A stretch of DNA of 64,000 bases from Dyella sp. ASV21 (GCF_016428975.1 NZ_JAELTT010000003.1:1-64000); one strand, 5' to 3'; positions 41,643 to 50,646 are shown, numbered from the stretch's first letter. Notes: generated from the sequence alone by a model not told the origin. Program-made: numbers and translations.

Positions 41643-44126
41643 ATGAAACTGTTGCGATTGTCCCTGCGCAGCCTGCGTCGTGAATGGCACCTGCCCGAGC
41701 TGCGCACGCTGGCCGCCTCGCTGGTGCTGGCCGTGGTGGCGCTGGGCGTGGTGGCCACGCTGGCCGCGCGCATGGAGCGCGGCGTGCTCGCCAGCGCGGC
41801 CGAATTGATTGGGGGCGACCTCGGCATCGGCTCGCCCCAGGCGTTGCCGGCCAGCTACGCCCAGCAAGCGGCCTCGCGCGGCTTGCACATGACCCGCGGC
41901 GCCAGCTTTCCCAGCGTGGCATTCGCCCATGAACAAAGTCAGCTGCTCGATGTGCTGGCGACTGATAACAGCTACCCCCTGCGCGGCACGCTGGAATTAC
42001 GCGATGCACAGCACCCCAGCGCGATCGGCCACGGACCGCCAGCCGGCGAGGTCTATCTGGACCACCGTGCCCTGGTCGCGCTGGGCCTGCACCTGGGCGA
42101 TCACCTTCAGCTGGGTGGACGCGATCTACGCGTGGGCGCGGAGCTGGTACGTCTGCCCGACGGTGGCGAATTGGTGGCGATGGCACCGCGCGCGCTGATG
42201 AACATCGCCGACGCCGAACAGGCGGGCTTGCTGGGCGTCGGCAGCCGCGCACGCCATCGCCTGCTCGTTGCGGGTGAACCTGCCGCCGTGCAGGACTGGC
42301 GCGACTGGCTGCAGGGGCAAACCCTGCCGCAAGGTGCCGAGCTGATCACCCCGGAGCAGACGCAGGAGCGCATGCGCAGCGCCTTTGATCGCGCCAGCGC
42401 CTTCCTGCGCCTCACGGCACTGCTGTCCGCCCTGTTGGCCGGCGTGGCGATAGCCCTGGCGGCGCAACGCTATGCGCGACGCAAGACCCACGAAGTGGCG
42501 TTGTTGCGTGCGCTGGGCACGCCGCGCCGGCAGGTACTGGGTTTGCTGGTGAACACCCTGGGTCTGCTCGCCGTGCCAGCGGTGACCCTAGGCGCTGTGC
42601 TCGCACTGGGCCTGGCGCAGCTCACCTGGAGCTTTGCCAGCCAACTGTTCAGCGCCATACCGACTCAACTGCCGCTGGGCCCGGCAGTCGCCGCGGCGGC
42701 GATGGGGCTGGCTGTGCTGGCGGGCTTTGCCCTGCCGCCGTTGGCGCGATTGTCCGAGGTACCGCCCGTTGCGGTGTTCCGCGAAAGCGCCGCGCGCCGC
42801 GTACGCCGCTTCGACGTGCTCTATCTGGTGCCTGCACTGGTGGCCTTGCTGTTGATCTGGAGCCAGAGCGGTTCGGCCAAGCTGGCCGGCATCCTGGCCG
42901 CCAGCTTGATCGGCGTCGCCGTGGTGGCCGCGCTGCTTTCCGCACTGCTGTTGTGGACGGCCCGCCGCGTGGCGCCGGGCGCGCATCCGGCGCTGCGGCT
43001 TGGGTTGGCTGCGCTGGCGCGCCGTCGCGGCATGAGCCTGATCCAGGCCACCGCCTTGAGCCTGGGCCTGGTGGCGCTGCTCCTGCTCGCCATCGTGGCG
43101 CCGGCGCTGCTGGAGGGCTGGCGTCGCGAACTGCCGGCGGATACGCCGAACTGGTTCGTGCTCAACCTGCAGGATGATCAACGCGCCGGCTTCGAACAGG
43201 CGCTGGTAGGCATGGGTGGTCAGAAGCTCAACATGTTGCCGCTGGCCGTGGGCAAGCTCACCGCCATCAATGGCCAGCCCATCGACCAGATGCGCTTCAA
43301 GGACGAGCGCGCCAAGGAGTGGGGCGATCGCCAGCTTCGCCTGTCATGGGCCGATGATCTGCCACCAAGCAACCAGGTGATCGCCGGACGCTGGTCAGGC
43401 GCGCATCCACCACAGGCCGAAGTGTCGATCGACTCCATGTGGCGCGACATGTTTGCGCTGAAGGTAGGCGACACCCTGAGCTTCAACGTGGGCGAAGGGC
43501 GTATCGATGCACGTGTAGGCAGCATCCGCAAAGTGGACTGGACCTCGTTCCGCGTGAACTTCTTCCTGCTGTTCGACCCCGCCCATGCCAGCAGCCTGCC
43601 ACATACCTGGATCGCCAGCTTCTATCTGCCACGCGGCCACACCGAAGCACTGGCGCAGCTCTCGCGCGACTACAGCAACCTCAGCCTCATCGATGTGGAT
43701 GCCATGCTCGATCGCGTGCGCGAGATCGTGAACCAGGTCAGTGGCGCCGTGCGCTGGGTGCTGGGTTTCAGCCTGCTCGCCGGTGCGTTGGTGCTGGCGG
43801 CCGCGCTGGCCGCCAGCGCGCAGGAGCGCCGCCACGAAGCGGCCCTGCTGCGCACACTGGGCGCACGTCGCAGCCAGCTGCGTGCGGCCGCCGCGTGCGA
43901 GTTCGCCCTGCTCGGGCTGGTCGCCGGCCTCACGGCCGCCCTCGGTGCGGCGGGCACCGGCATGTGGCTGGGACACAGTATCTTCCACATCGAGCACTTC
44001 GTGCCGCCCATACTGCCCTTGCTGTCGGGAGCCCTGATTGCCGCTATCGTGGTGATGTTGCTGGGGCTGGCAGGCACACGACGGGTCAGTCACACCTCGC
44101 CGATGCAACTCTTGCGGGAGAACTGA
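41643..44126 (+). CDS. ybbP: ABC transporter permease with two FtsX domains, YbbP type
   Basis: This 827-residue inner-membrane protein has about ten helices. After an N-terminal helix (about residues 20-42) comes a periplasmic region, then a three-helix FtsX block (about residues 255-380, including RKTHEVALLRALGTPRRQVL). A middle membrane group and second periplasmic domain follow, with a last FtsX block (about residues 705-820, including RRHEAALLRTLGARRSQLRA). The paired LLR(A/T)LG coupling motifs are typical. It partners the upstream ATPase. The transported substrate, perhaps a lipid or an envelope component, is not established. Confidence 0.92.
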   Translation: MKLLRLSLRSLRREWHLPELRTLAASLVLAVVALGVVATLAARMERGVLASAAELIGGDLGIGSPQALPASYAQQAASRGLHMTRGASFPSVAFAHEQSQLLDVLATDNSYPLRGTLELRDAQHPSAIGHGPPAGEVYLDHRALVALGLHLGDHLQLGGRDLRVGAELVRLPDGGELVAMAPRALMNIADAEQAGLLGVGSRARHRLLVAGEPAAVQDWRDWLQGQTLPQGAELITPEQTQERMRSAFDRASAFLRLTALLSALLAGVAIALAAQRYARRKTHEVALLRALGTPRRQVLGLLVNTLGLLAVPAVTLGAVLALGLAQLTWSFASQLFSAIPTQLPLGPAVAAAAMGLAVLAGFALPPLARLSEVPPVAVFRESAARRVRRFDVLYLVPALVALLLIWSQSGSAKLAGILAASLIGVAVVAALLSALLLWTARRVAPGAHPALRLGLAALARRRGMSLIQATALSLGLVALLLLAIVAPALLEGWRRELPADTPNWFVLNLQDDQRAGFEQALVGMGGQKLNMLPLAVGKLTAINGQPIDQMRFKDERAKEWGDRQLRLSWADDLPPSNQVIAGRWSGAHPPQAEVSIDSMWRDMFALKVGDTLSFNVGEGRIDARVGSIRKVDWTSFRVNFFLLFDPAHASSLPHTWIASFYLPRGHTEALAQLSRDYSNLSLIDVDAMLDRVREIVNQVSGAVRWVLGFSLLAGALVLAAALAASAQERRHEAALLRTLGARRSQLRAAAACEFALLGLVAGLTAALGAAGTGMWLGHSIFHIEHFVPPILPLLSGALIAAIVVMLLGLAGTRRVSHTSPMQLLREN

Positions 44127-44129
44127 GTT

Positions 44130-45248
44130 TTGTCGATGCGCGCATGGATCATCCGCCTGGGCCAGGAGCGCCTGCTGATCGGCTTTGGCCTGCTGGCCAT
44201 CGTGCTGGCCATCGCCGACCCGCATGCCTGGAACGATCATCAGCGCTGGTTGCAGTTGCCGACACTGGCAGGGCTGCTGGGCCTGATGATCTGCATCCAG
44301 GGCATCCGCGAAAGCGGGCTGGTCCAGCACGCGGCCGGCGCCCTGGTGGAACGCGCGCACTCGCTGCGGGGGCTGGGCTTGCTGCTGGTCAGCGTCACCG
44401 CCGTGCTGTCGATGGTGCTCACCAACGATGTGAGCCTGTTTCTGATGGTGCCGCTCACGCTCGCCATCGGCGGCATGTCCAACCTGCCGATCATGCGCAT
44501 GGTGATCCTGGAGGCACTGGCAGTGAACGCGGGTTCGACGCTGAGCCCCATTGGCAATCCGCAGAACCTGCTGCTCTGGCAATACGACCATCTGCCGTTC
44601 CTTGGCTTCGTGCGCGCGCTACTGCCCACTTTCGCCACCATGTTCGTGCTGGTGGCGCTGCTGACCCTGCTATGGATGCCGCGCGGACGCGTGGTGTTGC
44701 ATGCACAGGACATCGACGGACATCCGGTATCCACGTCGCAGGCGCTACTGTCGATCGGCGCCCTGGTCAGCATGGTGCTGATGATGGAACACGGCCACGC
44801 GGTGCTGAGCGCCGGGCTGTTGCTGGTGCCGCTGGCGCTGCTGGACTGGCGCCTGCTGGCGCGACTGGACTGGCTGTTGCTGCTCACCTTCGCGGCGATC
44901 TTCCTGGGCCTGGGGCACTTCGCCGAGCTTGTCCCGGTGCAGCATGCATTGGATCGCCTGAGCCTGGAGCAGCCACTTACCCTCTACCTGACCGGCATCC
45001 TCACCTCGCAGGTGATCAGCAATGTACCGGCCACGGTGCTGCTGCTGCGCCATGCGCCCGATGCCACCGCGCTTGCGGTGGCGGTGAATGTGGGCGGTTT
45101 CGGCATTGCCATCGGCTCGCTCGCCAACCTGATTGCGCTGCGCCTGGCCAAGCAACCGCACGGCATGCGCCAGTTGCATGCCGTGTCGATTCCGTTCCTG
45201 CTGGTGTGCGCCCCGCTGGTCTACCTGGTCTGGCGCTGGCTGGGTTGA
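44130..45248 (+). CDS. SLC13 / citrate-arsenite superfamily permease
   Basis: This protein of about 372 residues is a polytopic membrane protein with ten or so helices. Two related halves each hold a hairpin motif: TNDVSLFLMVPLTLAIGG with AGSTLSPIGNPQNLLLW in the first, and SNVPATVLLLRHAPD with GGFGIAIGSLANLIALRLA in the second. These are hallmarks of the ion-transporter superfamily (ArsB, NhaD, CitMHS, SLC13). The TTG at 44130 has GGGAG nine bases upstream; the ATG at 44136 is the alternative. It starts three bases after the ybbP stop. The substrate could be a dicarboxylate or another anion. Confidence 0.82.
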   Translation: MSMRAWIIRLGQERLLIGFGLLAIVLAIADPHAWNDHQRWLQLPTLAGLLGLMICIQGIRESGLVQHAAGALVERAHSLRGLGLLLVSVTAVLSMVLTNDVSLFLMVPLTLAIGGMSNLPIMRMVILEALAVNAGSTLSPIGNPQNLLLWQYDHLPFLGFVRALLPTFATMFVLVALLTLLWMPRGRVVLHAQDIDGHPVSTSQALLSIGALVSMVLMMEHGHAVLSAGLLLVPLALLDWRLLARLDWLLLLTFAAIFLGLGHFAELVPVQHALDRLSLEQPLTLYLTGILTSQVISNVPATVLLLRHAPDATALAVAVNVGGFGIAIGSLANLIALRLAKQPHGMRQLHAVSIPFLLVCAPLVYLVWRWLG

Positions 45249-45257
45249 ACGTGACGG

Positions 45258-46034
45258 TCAGTCGTCGTCGTGGTCGCGCGGCACGCTGACCTTGCCCTGC
45301 ACGCCCGAGTGGCTGATATCGCCGCTACCCTTGGCGCCGACGGTAAAGTCGCCGCGTACATCACGCACGCGCAGGTCGCCCGAGCCCACCGTATCCACAC
45401 GCACGTTGCCGCCGACCTGGGCAATGGTGACGTCGCCCGAGCCGATGCTGCCTACCCGCGCATCGCCGCTCACGCCATGTGCCTTGATGTCGCCCGAACC
45501 GATGGCGCCGATGCTGAGGCTGCCCACATCGTCCACATCCAGATCGCCCGAGCCCATGCTGGCGGTAAAGGCGCCGCTGATCTTGCTCACGTGCACATCG
45601 CCCGAACCAATCTGGCTCTGTAAGGTAGTCAGGCCTGAGGCCCAGGCGTCGCCGGAACCGACATTGAGTTCCACCGGGATGTTCGCGGGAATCCGCATGT
45701 CGAGCTTGAGGTCAGTATAGGTGTGACCGAAGAAACTGACCGACACGCGATTCCTGGCGCCCGCTTCCACGATGAGCCGATCGCCCTCGCGGCGCTGGGT
45801 CACCACCAGATCGTCCAGCAACTTGGGATCGGAGGCGCAGGCGCGACCCGTGACGCTGCCGCCGGTACCGCCCTGGACGCCGGCGAGGTGCAGGTCGTGA
45901 CTGTGCAGCTCCACCTGCACCGTACGGACTCCGGCCAAATCGAGCGTGAGGTTGCGCGGCGCCTCGTACTTACAGTCATCGGCAAAGGCAGACAGGGGCA
46001 GTAGCAACAGGCTGGCAAGCAGGATACGGCGCAT
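45258..46034 (-). CDS. Exported GIN-domain (DUF2807-like) repeat protein
   Basis: This 258-residue protein has a signal peptide (MRRILLASLLLLPLSAFA). After an N-terminal segment with two cysteines (DDCKYE and GRACASD) come seven copies of GSGD spaced about 15-20 residues apart (IGSGDVHVSKI, MGSGDLDVDDV, IGSGDIKAHGV and so on), as in right-handed beta-helix GIN/auto-transporter-adhesin head domains. The tail is acidic (DHDDD). It probably sits in the periplasm or on the surface; the function is unknown. A GGAG eight bases upstream supports the start at 46034. It is convergent with the SLC13-type gene and divergent from the next gene. Confidence 0.85.
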   Translation of the reverse strand: MRRILLASLLLLPLSAFADDCKYEAPRNLTLDLAGVRTVQVELHSHDLHLAGVQGGTGGSVTGRACASDPKLLDDLVVTQRREGDRLIVEAGARNRVSVSFFGHTYTDLKLDMRIPANIPVELNVGSGDAWASGLTTLQSQIGSGDVHVSKISGAFTASMGSGDLDVDDVGSLSIGAIGSGDIKAHGVSGDARVGSIGSGDVTIAQVGGNVRVDTVGSGDLRVRDVRGDFTVGAKGSGDISHSGVQGKVSVPRDHDDD

Positions 46035-46180
46035 AGGGTTCACTCCTTGGGTCAACAGATACTCATGAGATGAGTCGTGTCGCGAAAAGGTTGAAAGGCT
46101 TCCGCATGACTTTCGCCACGGTCAACGGGGACCCAAGCGCCACGTTTGAGATAGCACGACCATCGTGGAGATGTCTCACC

Positions 46181-46711
46181 ATGCAACGCAAGACCCTGCT
46201 CGCCACGGCGTTCGCCGTGCTCGTCGCCGGCTCGGCCTCGTTCGCCATCGCCCAGAGCGCCGCGCCAGACGCGCCGCCCCCGGCGCCCAAGGGTGCGCCA
46301 GCAGGCAAGGCCCCGCCGATGATGGAGCGCGACGGCGACCGTGGCGGCCCAGGCTTTGGCCGGCCAGGCTTGGGTGGCCCTGGCGCCGCCGTGATCTCCG
46401 ACCTGCACGCGCTGGAACGCCTCTACCTGATCAGCGGTCGCGCCAAGGAGCTGCCGACGCTCTACAACGACGTGCTGGCCAAGTCGCAAGACCCGCAAGT
46501 GCGTACCTACGTTTACCACCGGCTGGCCCGCGCCCAGGCCGCGCCAGCCAATCCGGATCAGGCGATTGCCACGCTGCGCAAGAGCCTGGACGAGAACCTC
46601 GCCCATGAGGCCAGCCAACGCGCCGATATCGAAAAGATGCGCGGCGAATGGGAACAACGCCGCAACCAAACCCGGCCCACCGCAGCACCCGCTCCGGCCA
46701 GCAAGCCATAA
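46181..46711 (+). CDS. Exported protein of unknown function, Pro/Gly-rich N-terminus
   Basis: I do not recognise a named family. The 176-residue product has a signal peptide (MQRKTLLATAFAVLVAGSAS, ending AIAQ). A low-complexity linker rich in Pro, Ala and Gly covers about residues 25-70. A helical part (about 75-155) reads like one or two TPR-type helix pairs (LHALERLYLISGRAKELPTL, TYVYHRLARAQAAPANPDQA). The tail is Pro/Ala-rich. It is probably periplasmic. A GGAG is 11 bases before the ATG. Two strong hairpins follow, so it appears to be a single-gene unit. Confidence 0.75.
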   Translation: MQRKTLLATAFAVLVAGSASFAIAQSAAPDAPPPAPKGAPAGKAPPMMERDGDRGGPGFGRPGLGGPGAAVISDLHALERLYLISGRAKELPTLYNDVLAKSQDPQVRTYVYHRLARAQAAPANPDQAIATLRKSLDENLAHEASQRADIEKMRGEWEQRRNQTRPTAAPAPASKP

Positions 46712-46726
46712 CCATAAGAAATGAAT

Positions 46727-46794
46727 GGTGTCACCGCCCGCGGTGACACCCCCGCTGAGGCACGGGAACCCCAGAGCCCGTGCCTCCTTTTTTT
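46727..46794 (+). terminator. Double hairpin with T run after the exported protein gene
   Basis: The first hairpin is a perfect 10-base stem, GGTGTCACCG / CGGTGACACC, with loop CCCG at 46727-46750. The second is another perfect 10-base stem, GAGGCACGGG / CCCGTGCCTC, at 46757-46786, followed by seven T residues. The second is a classical terminator; the first may back it up or serve mRNA stability. The convergent mazG stop lies 17 bases further on. Confidence 0.9.
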
Positions 46795-46810
46795 GGGAGG
46801 GCAACGAGGT

Positions 46811-47626
46811 TTACAGCGCGGAGGGTTCTGCGCGCTTGGCTTGCTGCCACAGCGCTTCCTGATCGGTGAGATCCCGCTCGGACAACGGTGTGCCCTGCGC
46901 CTTGGCGAGTTGCTCCATATGGCGGAAACGACGCTCGAACTTCGCATTGGCATGCCGCATCGCCTGCGAGAAATCCACCTTCGCATGACGCGCCAGGTTT
47001 ACCAGCACGAACAGCACGTCGCCGATTTCGTCCTGCAACCGCTGCGGGTCGCGCCCGTTGGCGAACTCGTCGCGTACCTCGTCCACCTCTTCCAGCACCT
47101 TATCGAGCACCGGCCGCTCGTCCGGCCAGTCAAAGCCGACACGAGCAGCGCGCTCCTGCAGCTTCATGGCGCGCTTCCATTCCGGCAGGCCGCGCGATAC
47201 ACCGGCCAGCGCACTGTCGTCAGGCGGCTCGCCCTTGGCCGCGCGTTCGGCGGCTTTGATGTCTTCCCACGCGCGCGTCTGCGCATCGGCGGTGTCGTAG
47301 CTCTCTTCGCCAAACACATGAGGATGACGGCGCACCATCTTGTCGCTAATGGCGTGGGCCACATCGGCAAAGTCGAACAAACCGGCTTCCTTCGCCATCT
47401 GCGCATGGAACACCACCTGCAACAGCAGGTCGCCGAGTTCGTCGCGCAGATCGTGCCAATCCTGGCGATCGATCGCATCGGCGACCTCGTAGGCCTCCTC
47501 GATGGTGTAGGGCGCAATGGTGGCGAAGTTCTGCTGCACGTCCCACGGGCAACCGCCGGCGGGATCGCGCAATCGCGCCATGATGGCGAGCAGGTCATCC
47601 AGGCTGTGGCGCGTGGTCGTGCTCAT
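46811..47626 (-). CDS. mazG: Nucleoside triphosphate pyrophosphohydrolase
   Basis: This 271-residue enzyme has two all-alpha MazG domains and hydrolyses NTPs to NMP and pyrophosphate, cleaning nucleotide pools and lowering ppGpp in some bacteria. The first domain opens with LRDPAGGCPWDVQQNFATIA and has the metal-binding EExxE...ExxD pattern in YTIEEAYEVADAI and LRDELGDLLLQVVFHAQMA. The second repeats it (LEEVDEVRDEFANG, LQDEIGDVLFVLVNLARH). The length matches Escherichia coli MazG. The start overlaps the cysQ stop by four bases, and it is the last gene of the gspN-hisN-nudE-cysQ-mazG run. Confidence 0.95.
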   Translation of the reverse strand: MSTTTRHSLDDLLAIMARLRDPAGGCPWDVQQNFATIAPYTIEEAYEVADAIDRQDWHDLRDELGDLLLQVVFHAQMAKEAGLFDFADVAHAISDKMVRRHPHVFGEESYDTADAQTRAWEDIKAAERAAKGEPPDDSALAGVSRGLPEWKRAMKLQERAARVGFDWPDERPVLDKVLEEVDEVRDEFANGRDPQRLQDEIGDVLFVLVNLARHAKVDFSQAMRHANAKFERRFRHMEQLAKAQGTPLSERDLTDQEALWQQAKRAEPSAL

Positions 47627-48450
47627 GCAGCGTCCAGATCGGCCGCCAGCAAACGGGCTTTCCAGTCCACCGAGGCATCGCCCACGGCGAGAAACTCGGG
47701 ATTGAGCAGCGACTCACCTCGGTTGTAGCGCAGCGGCTCACCCGCCAGATCGAGCACGGCGCCGCCGGCTTCCTCCAATACGCTTTGCGCGGCGGCCGTA
47801 TCCCACTCACTGGTGGCACCACGACGCAGATAGACGTCCGCCGCACCACGCGCCAACAGGCAGAACTTGAGCGATGAGCCCAGCGGCACGGCCGCATAGT
47901 CGTCGCCGATAAGTTGTTGCAGCAGCGCCGTACCGGCACCACCATGCGAGCGGCTGCCCGCCACCGCGGCCGGTTGCGCCAGCGCACGGGTGCCAATGCG
48001 CTGCCACGCGGCCCCGGGCTGTACCTGCATCCACGCGCCTTGCCCGCGCGCGGCGGCATAGAGCTCGCCCGTCACCGGGGCCAGCACCACGCCGAGCACA
48101 GGCTGATGCTGCTCGACCAAGGCGATGTTGACGGTGAACTCGCCGTTGCGCTTGACGAATTCGCGCGTGCCATCGAGCGGGTCCACCAGCCAGTAGCGCG
48201 GCCACTCGCTGCGCTGCGACCACGGCGCGGCGCGCGCTTCTTCGGAAATCACCGGCAGGACCGGATCAAGCGTGGCCAGCCCCGCGGCAATCACCCGCTG
48301 CGCGGCCAGGTCGGCAGCGGTAAGCGGCGAATGATCGTCCTTGCGCTGGACTTCGAAATCCTCGCCATAGATGGCCAGAATGGCCTCGCCGGCATCGCGC
48401 GCGATGCTCGCCACCTGCGCCAGCAGGGAAGAAAACGGAATGTGGTTCAT
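47623..48450 (-). CDS. cysQ: 3'(2'),5'-bisphosphate nucleotidase
   Basis: This 275-residue enzyme of the lithium-sensitive inositol-monophosphatase superfamily turns adenosine 3',5'-bisphosphate (PAP) into AMP, disposing of the by-product of sulfate assimilation. Metal and substrate motifs are LPVISEEARAAPW, WLVDPLDGTREFVKRNGEFT and, near the C-terminus, SEWDTAAAQSVLEEAGGAVL. The sequence PLDGTREF favours CysQ over SuhB. It overlaps nudE upstream and mazG downstream by four bases each, so expression is coupled. Confidence 0.93.
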   Translation of the reverse strand: MNHIPFSSLLAQVASIARDAGEAILAIYGEDFEVQRKDDHSPLTAADLAAQRVIAAGLATLDPVLPVISEEARAAPWSQRSEWPRYWLVDPLDGTREFVKRNGEFTVNIALVEQHQPVLGVVLAPVTGELYAAARGQGAWMQVQPGAAWQRIGTRALAQPAAVAGSRSHGGAGTALLQQLIGDDYAAVPLGSSLKFCLLARGAADVYLRRGATSEWDTAAAQSVLEEAGGAVLDLAGEPLRYNRGESLLNPEFLAVGDASVDWKARLLAADLDAA

Positions 48451-49004
48451 GTGGGAGAAAACCGGCCCGCGAGGTATTCGCGCGCCATGAAGAGGGCGGC
48501 GATGGAACGCCCTTCGGTGACATCGTCGCGGGCGATCAGCAGGTGCAGATCGGCCAGCTTCCAGGGAACCACTTCGAGCTCTTCCGGCTCATCGCCTTCC
48601 AGACGCTCTGGGTACAAATCCTGCGCCAACACCACGTGCGCCATATGCGTCATGTAAGACGGCGACAGCGAGAGGTTGTGGAGGATCTTCAAGCGGCGCG
48701 CGCCGTAGCCGACCTCTTCCTTGAGCTCGCGATCGGCGCCCTGCTCGACGGTTTCGTCGCGGTCCAGGCGCCCCTTGGGCAAGCTCAATTCGTAACGGCC
48801 CACGCCGGCACCGTATTCGCGAATGAGCAGCACGGTTTCATCGTCCAGCATCGGCACGATAATCACGGCGCCGAGCCCGCTGCCCTTCAGGCGCTCGTAC
48901 GTGCGCCGTTCGCCGTTGGAAAACTCCAGGTCCAACTGCTCGACACGCAGAAAGCTGCTGTCGTGCACGTCACGGGTGGCATGGATGATGGGTGGCTTAT
49001 GCAT
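48447..49004 (-). CDS. nudE: ADP-compounds hydrolase, Nudix family
   Basis: This 185-residue Nudix enzyme cleaves ADP-ribose, NADH or diadenosine polyphosphates to AMP. The Nudix box is complete (PKGRLDRDETVEQGADRE, continuing LKEEVGYG). The upstream grid VIIVPMLDDETVLLIREY and PSYMTHMAHVVLAQDLYPE fit NudE better than NudF. Its substrates, like that of CysQ, are adenine nucleotide by-products, so the operon has a nucleotide-housekeeping theme. It starts nine bases after the hisN-like gene. Confidence 0.92.
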   Translation of the reverse strand: MHKPPIIHATRDVHDSSFLRVEQLDLEFSNGERRTYERLKGSGLGAVIIVPMLDDETVLLIREYGAGVGRYELSLPKGRLDRDETVEQGADRELKEEVGYGARRLKILHNLSLSPSYMTHMAHVVLAQDLYPERLEGDEPEELEVVPWKLADLHLLIARDDVTEGRSIAALFMAREYLAGRFSPT

Positions 49005-49013
49005 CGCTCGATT

Positions 49014-49802
49014 CTACCCCTTCAGGGCGGCGTCGAGCCGCGACAAGGCCAGCGCATGCACCGCCGGCACGCCCGCCAGCACGCCGCGCGTGTCGAGCGT
49101 GAGCGGCTGGCCTTCCAAGTCGGTGAATACGCCGCCGGCCTCACGCACGATCACCGCCAGGGCGGCGATATCGAGGATGTTCACGTCCGACTCCAGCACC
49201 AGATCCAGGCCGCCGCGCGCCAGCAGGTGGTAATGACAGAAGTCGCCATAGCCTCGGATGCGGTTGCTGTCGCGGATCAGCGCGCCCCAAGCGGCCCAGC
49301 GCGCATCCATGGTCAGCGACTTGATGTTACCGGCGGACAGCGAGGCTTGCGCGAGTTCGCGGGTAGCCGCCACCTGCACGCGCTCGCCTTCAAACCAGGC
49401 GCCGCCGCGGGCACTGGCCCACATCGTTTCGCCGTAGATCGGCGCGCAGGATACACCCACCACCAGCTCGCCCCGATACATCAGCGCGATCTGGGTGGAG
49501 AAGAACGGCGTGCGCCGCACGAAGCTCTTGGTGCCATCCAGCGGATCGACCATCCACAGCAGTTCGTGCTCCTGTTCGTCGCGACCGAACTCTTCACCGT
49601 AGATCGATGCCTCGGGCAAGGCCTTTTGCAGAATGGCCCGAATGGCGAGCTCTGCCTCGCGATCGGCCACCGTGACGGGTGTGTCGTCGCTCTTGAGTTC
49701 CACTTCCACGCCGCGACGCCAGTAATGCTGTAGCACTTCCGCTGCCGCCTGCGCCGCTTCGCGCGCGGCGTGCAAGGCCTGCGACCAATCTCCCTGGCTC
49801 AT
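49014..49802 (-). CDS. hisN: Inositol-monophosphatase-family phosphatase, probable histidinol-phosphatase
   Basis: This 262-residue enzyme is the second member of the superfamily in this operon. Metal-binding motifs are SIYGEEFGRDE, WMVDPLDGTKSFVRRTPFFS and SDVNILDIAALAVIVREAGG. PLDGTKSFxxxxPxF resembles HisN-type histidinol-phosphatases rather than SuhB. It would release histidinol from histidinol phosphate, but inositol-1-phosphatase or another sugar-phosphatase activity cannot be excluded. The ATG at 49802 overlaps the gspN-like stop as ATGA. Confidence 0.82.
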   Translation of the reverse strand: MSQGDWSQALHAAREAAQAAAEVLQHYWRRGVEVELKSDDTPVTVADREAELAIRAILQKALPEASIYGEEFGRDEQEHELLWMVDPLDGTKSFVRRTPFFSTQIALMYRGELVVGVSCAPIYGETMWASARGGAWFEGERVQVAATRELAQASLSAGNIKSLTMDARWAAWGALIRDSNRIRGYGDFCHYHLLARGGLDLVLESDVNILDIAALAVIVREAGGVFTDLEGQPLTLDTRGVLAGVPAVHALALSRLDAALKG

Positions 49803-50584
49803 CGTGTCCCTCCCGGCAGCGCGGCCGCCAAACCGCCGCTGTAGTTGATATGGGTGATGCCCTGCGCATCGGTGCTGCCCAGGCTTTGCAGCCAACGTTG
49901 TACCTGCGAATCAGGCGCGCGCGCCTGCGCCTGGGCGGTAAAGCGACGTGCGAGCGGGCTCAACTGCAATTGCCCGTCGATGCGCAACGGGCCGGTGCCG
50001 TCGTCCAGCAGATGCCCTTCGATCACGCCATTGCCCGCACGAAGCTGCATCTGCAGGTTACCGAGCGTCAGTTCACCGCGATGCGGCGCGCGCAAGGCCG
50101 CGTCCTGCCACGTGAGGTGGGCATCGAGGTTCAGCGGCCAACCGCCGTGCAATTGCACATCGTTGGCCACCAGTTGTACGACGCCGAGCGGCTGCCCCAT
50201 GGGCAACGCAAGGCCGTTGCCGAACAAGGCCAGGTCAGCGCGCATTTGGACGTCCGTCCAGCGGGCATCGGCGCTACTGCGTCCACGCATGCGCCCGGCG
50301 AAGTCCACGCGCGGCCCCTGCAGGTTTAGTTCCAGCTGCGGGTCGCCCCATAGCGCACTGCGCGACAGTTGCCAGTGCAAGTGCCCCAGGTTCTCACCGC
50401 GCGACGACAGCACTTGCGCGGCCTGTCCGTCCCACAGAGACCCACTCACTTCCTGCAGACGCAGGCCATTCAGGCGCGGCGCCAACCAAGGCATGGCCCA
50501 CCGCGCGGGCAGGAAACACACCACGGCCAGACCTATCGCCAATAAGGCCGACACGCCGCCCAGTGCAATACGCCAATGCTTCAA
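49799..50584 (-). CDS. gspN: Type II secretion system protein N (GspN/XpsN-like)
   Basis: This 261-residue protein has one N-terminal membrane helix (about residues 5-27, WRIALGGVSALLAIGLAVVC) and a periplasmic part rich in short beta-strand motifs (LQEVSGSLWDGQAAQVL, GHLHWQLSRSALWGDPQLEL), the T2SSN pattern. GspN is an accessory part of the type II secretion machine. No other gsp gene is in the window, so it is an orphan. The frame is open to 50716, but a TTG at 50584 with GGGAG five bases upstream and a helix starting at once (LKHWRI) is the best start. It heads the run to mazG and is divergent from bioA. Confidence 0.82.
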   Translation of the reverse strand: MKHWRIALGGVSALLAIGLAVVCFLPARWAMPWLAPRLNGLRLQEVSGSLWDGQAAQVLSSRGENLGHLHWQLSRSALWGDPQLELNLQGPRVDFAGRMRGRSSADARWTDVQMRADLALFGNGLALPMGQPLGVVQLVANDVQLHGGWPLNLDAHLTWQDAALRAPHRGELTLGNLQMQLRAGNGVIEGHLLDDGTGPLRIDGQLQLSPLARRFTAQAQARAPDSQVQRWLQSLGSTDAQGITHINYSGGLAAALPGGTR

Positions 50585-50646
50585 ACCGACTCCCGGAGTG
50601 GCCGCAAGACTTGAGCGAATACGCTCGAAACACCGATCATAGCCGG

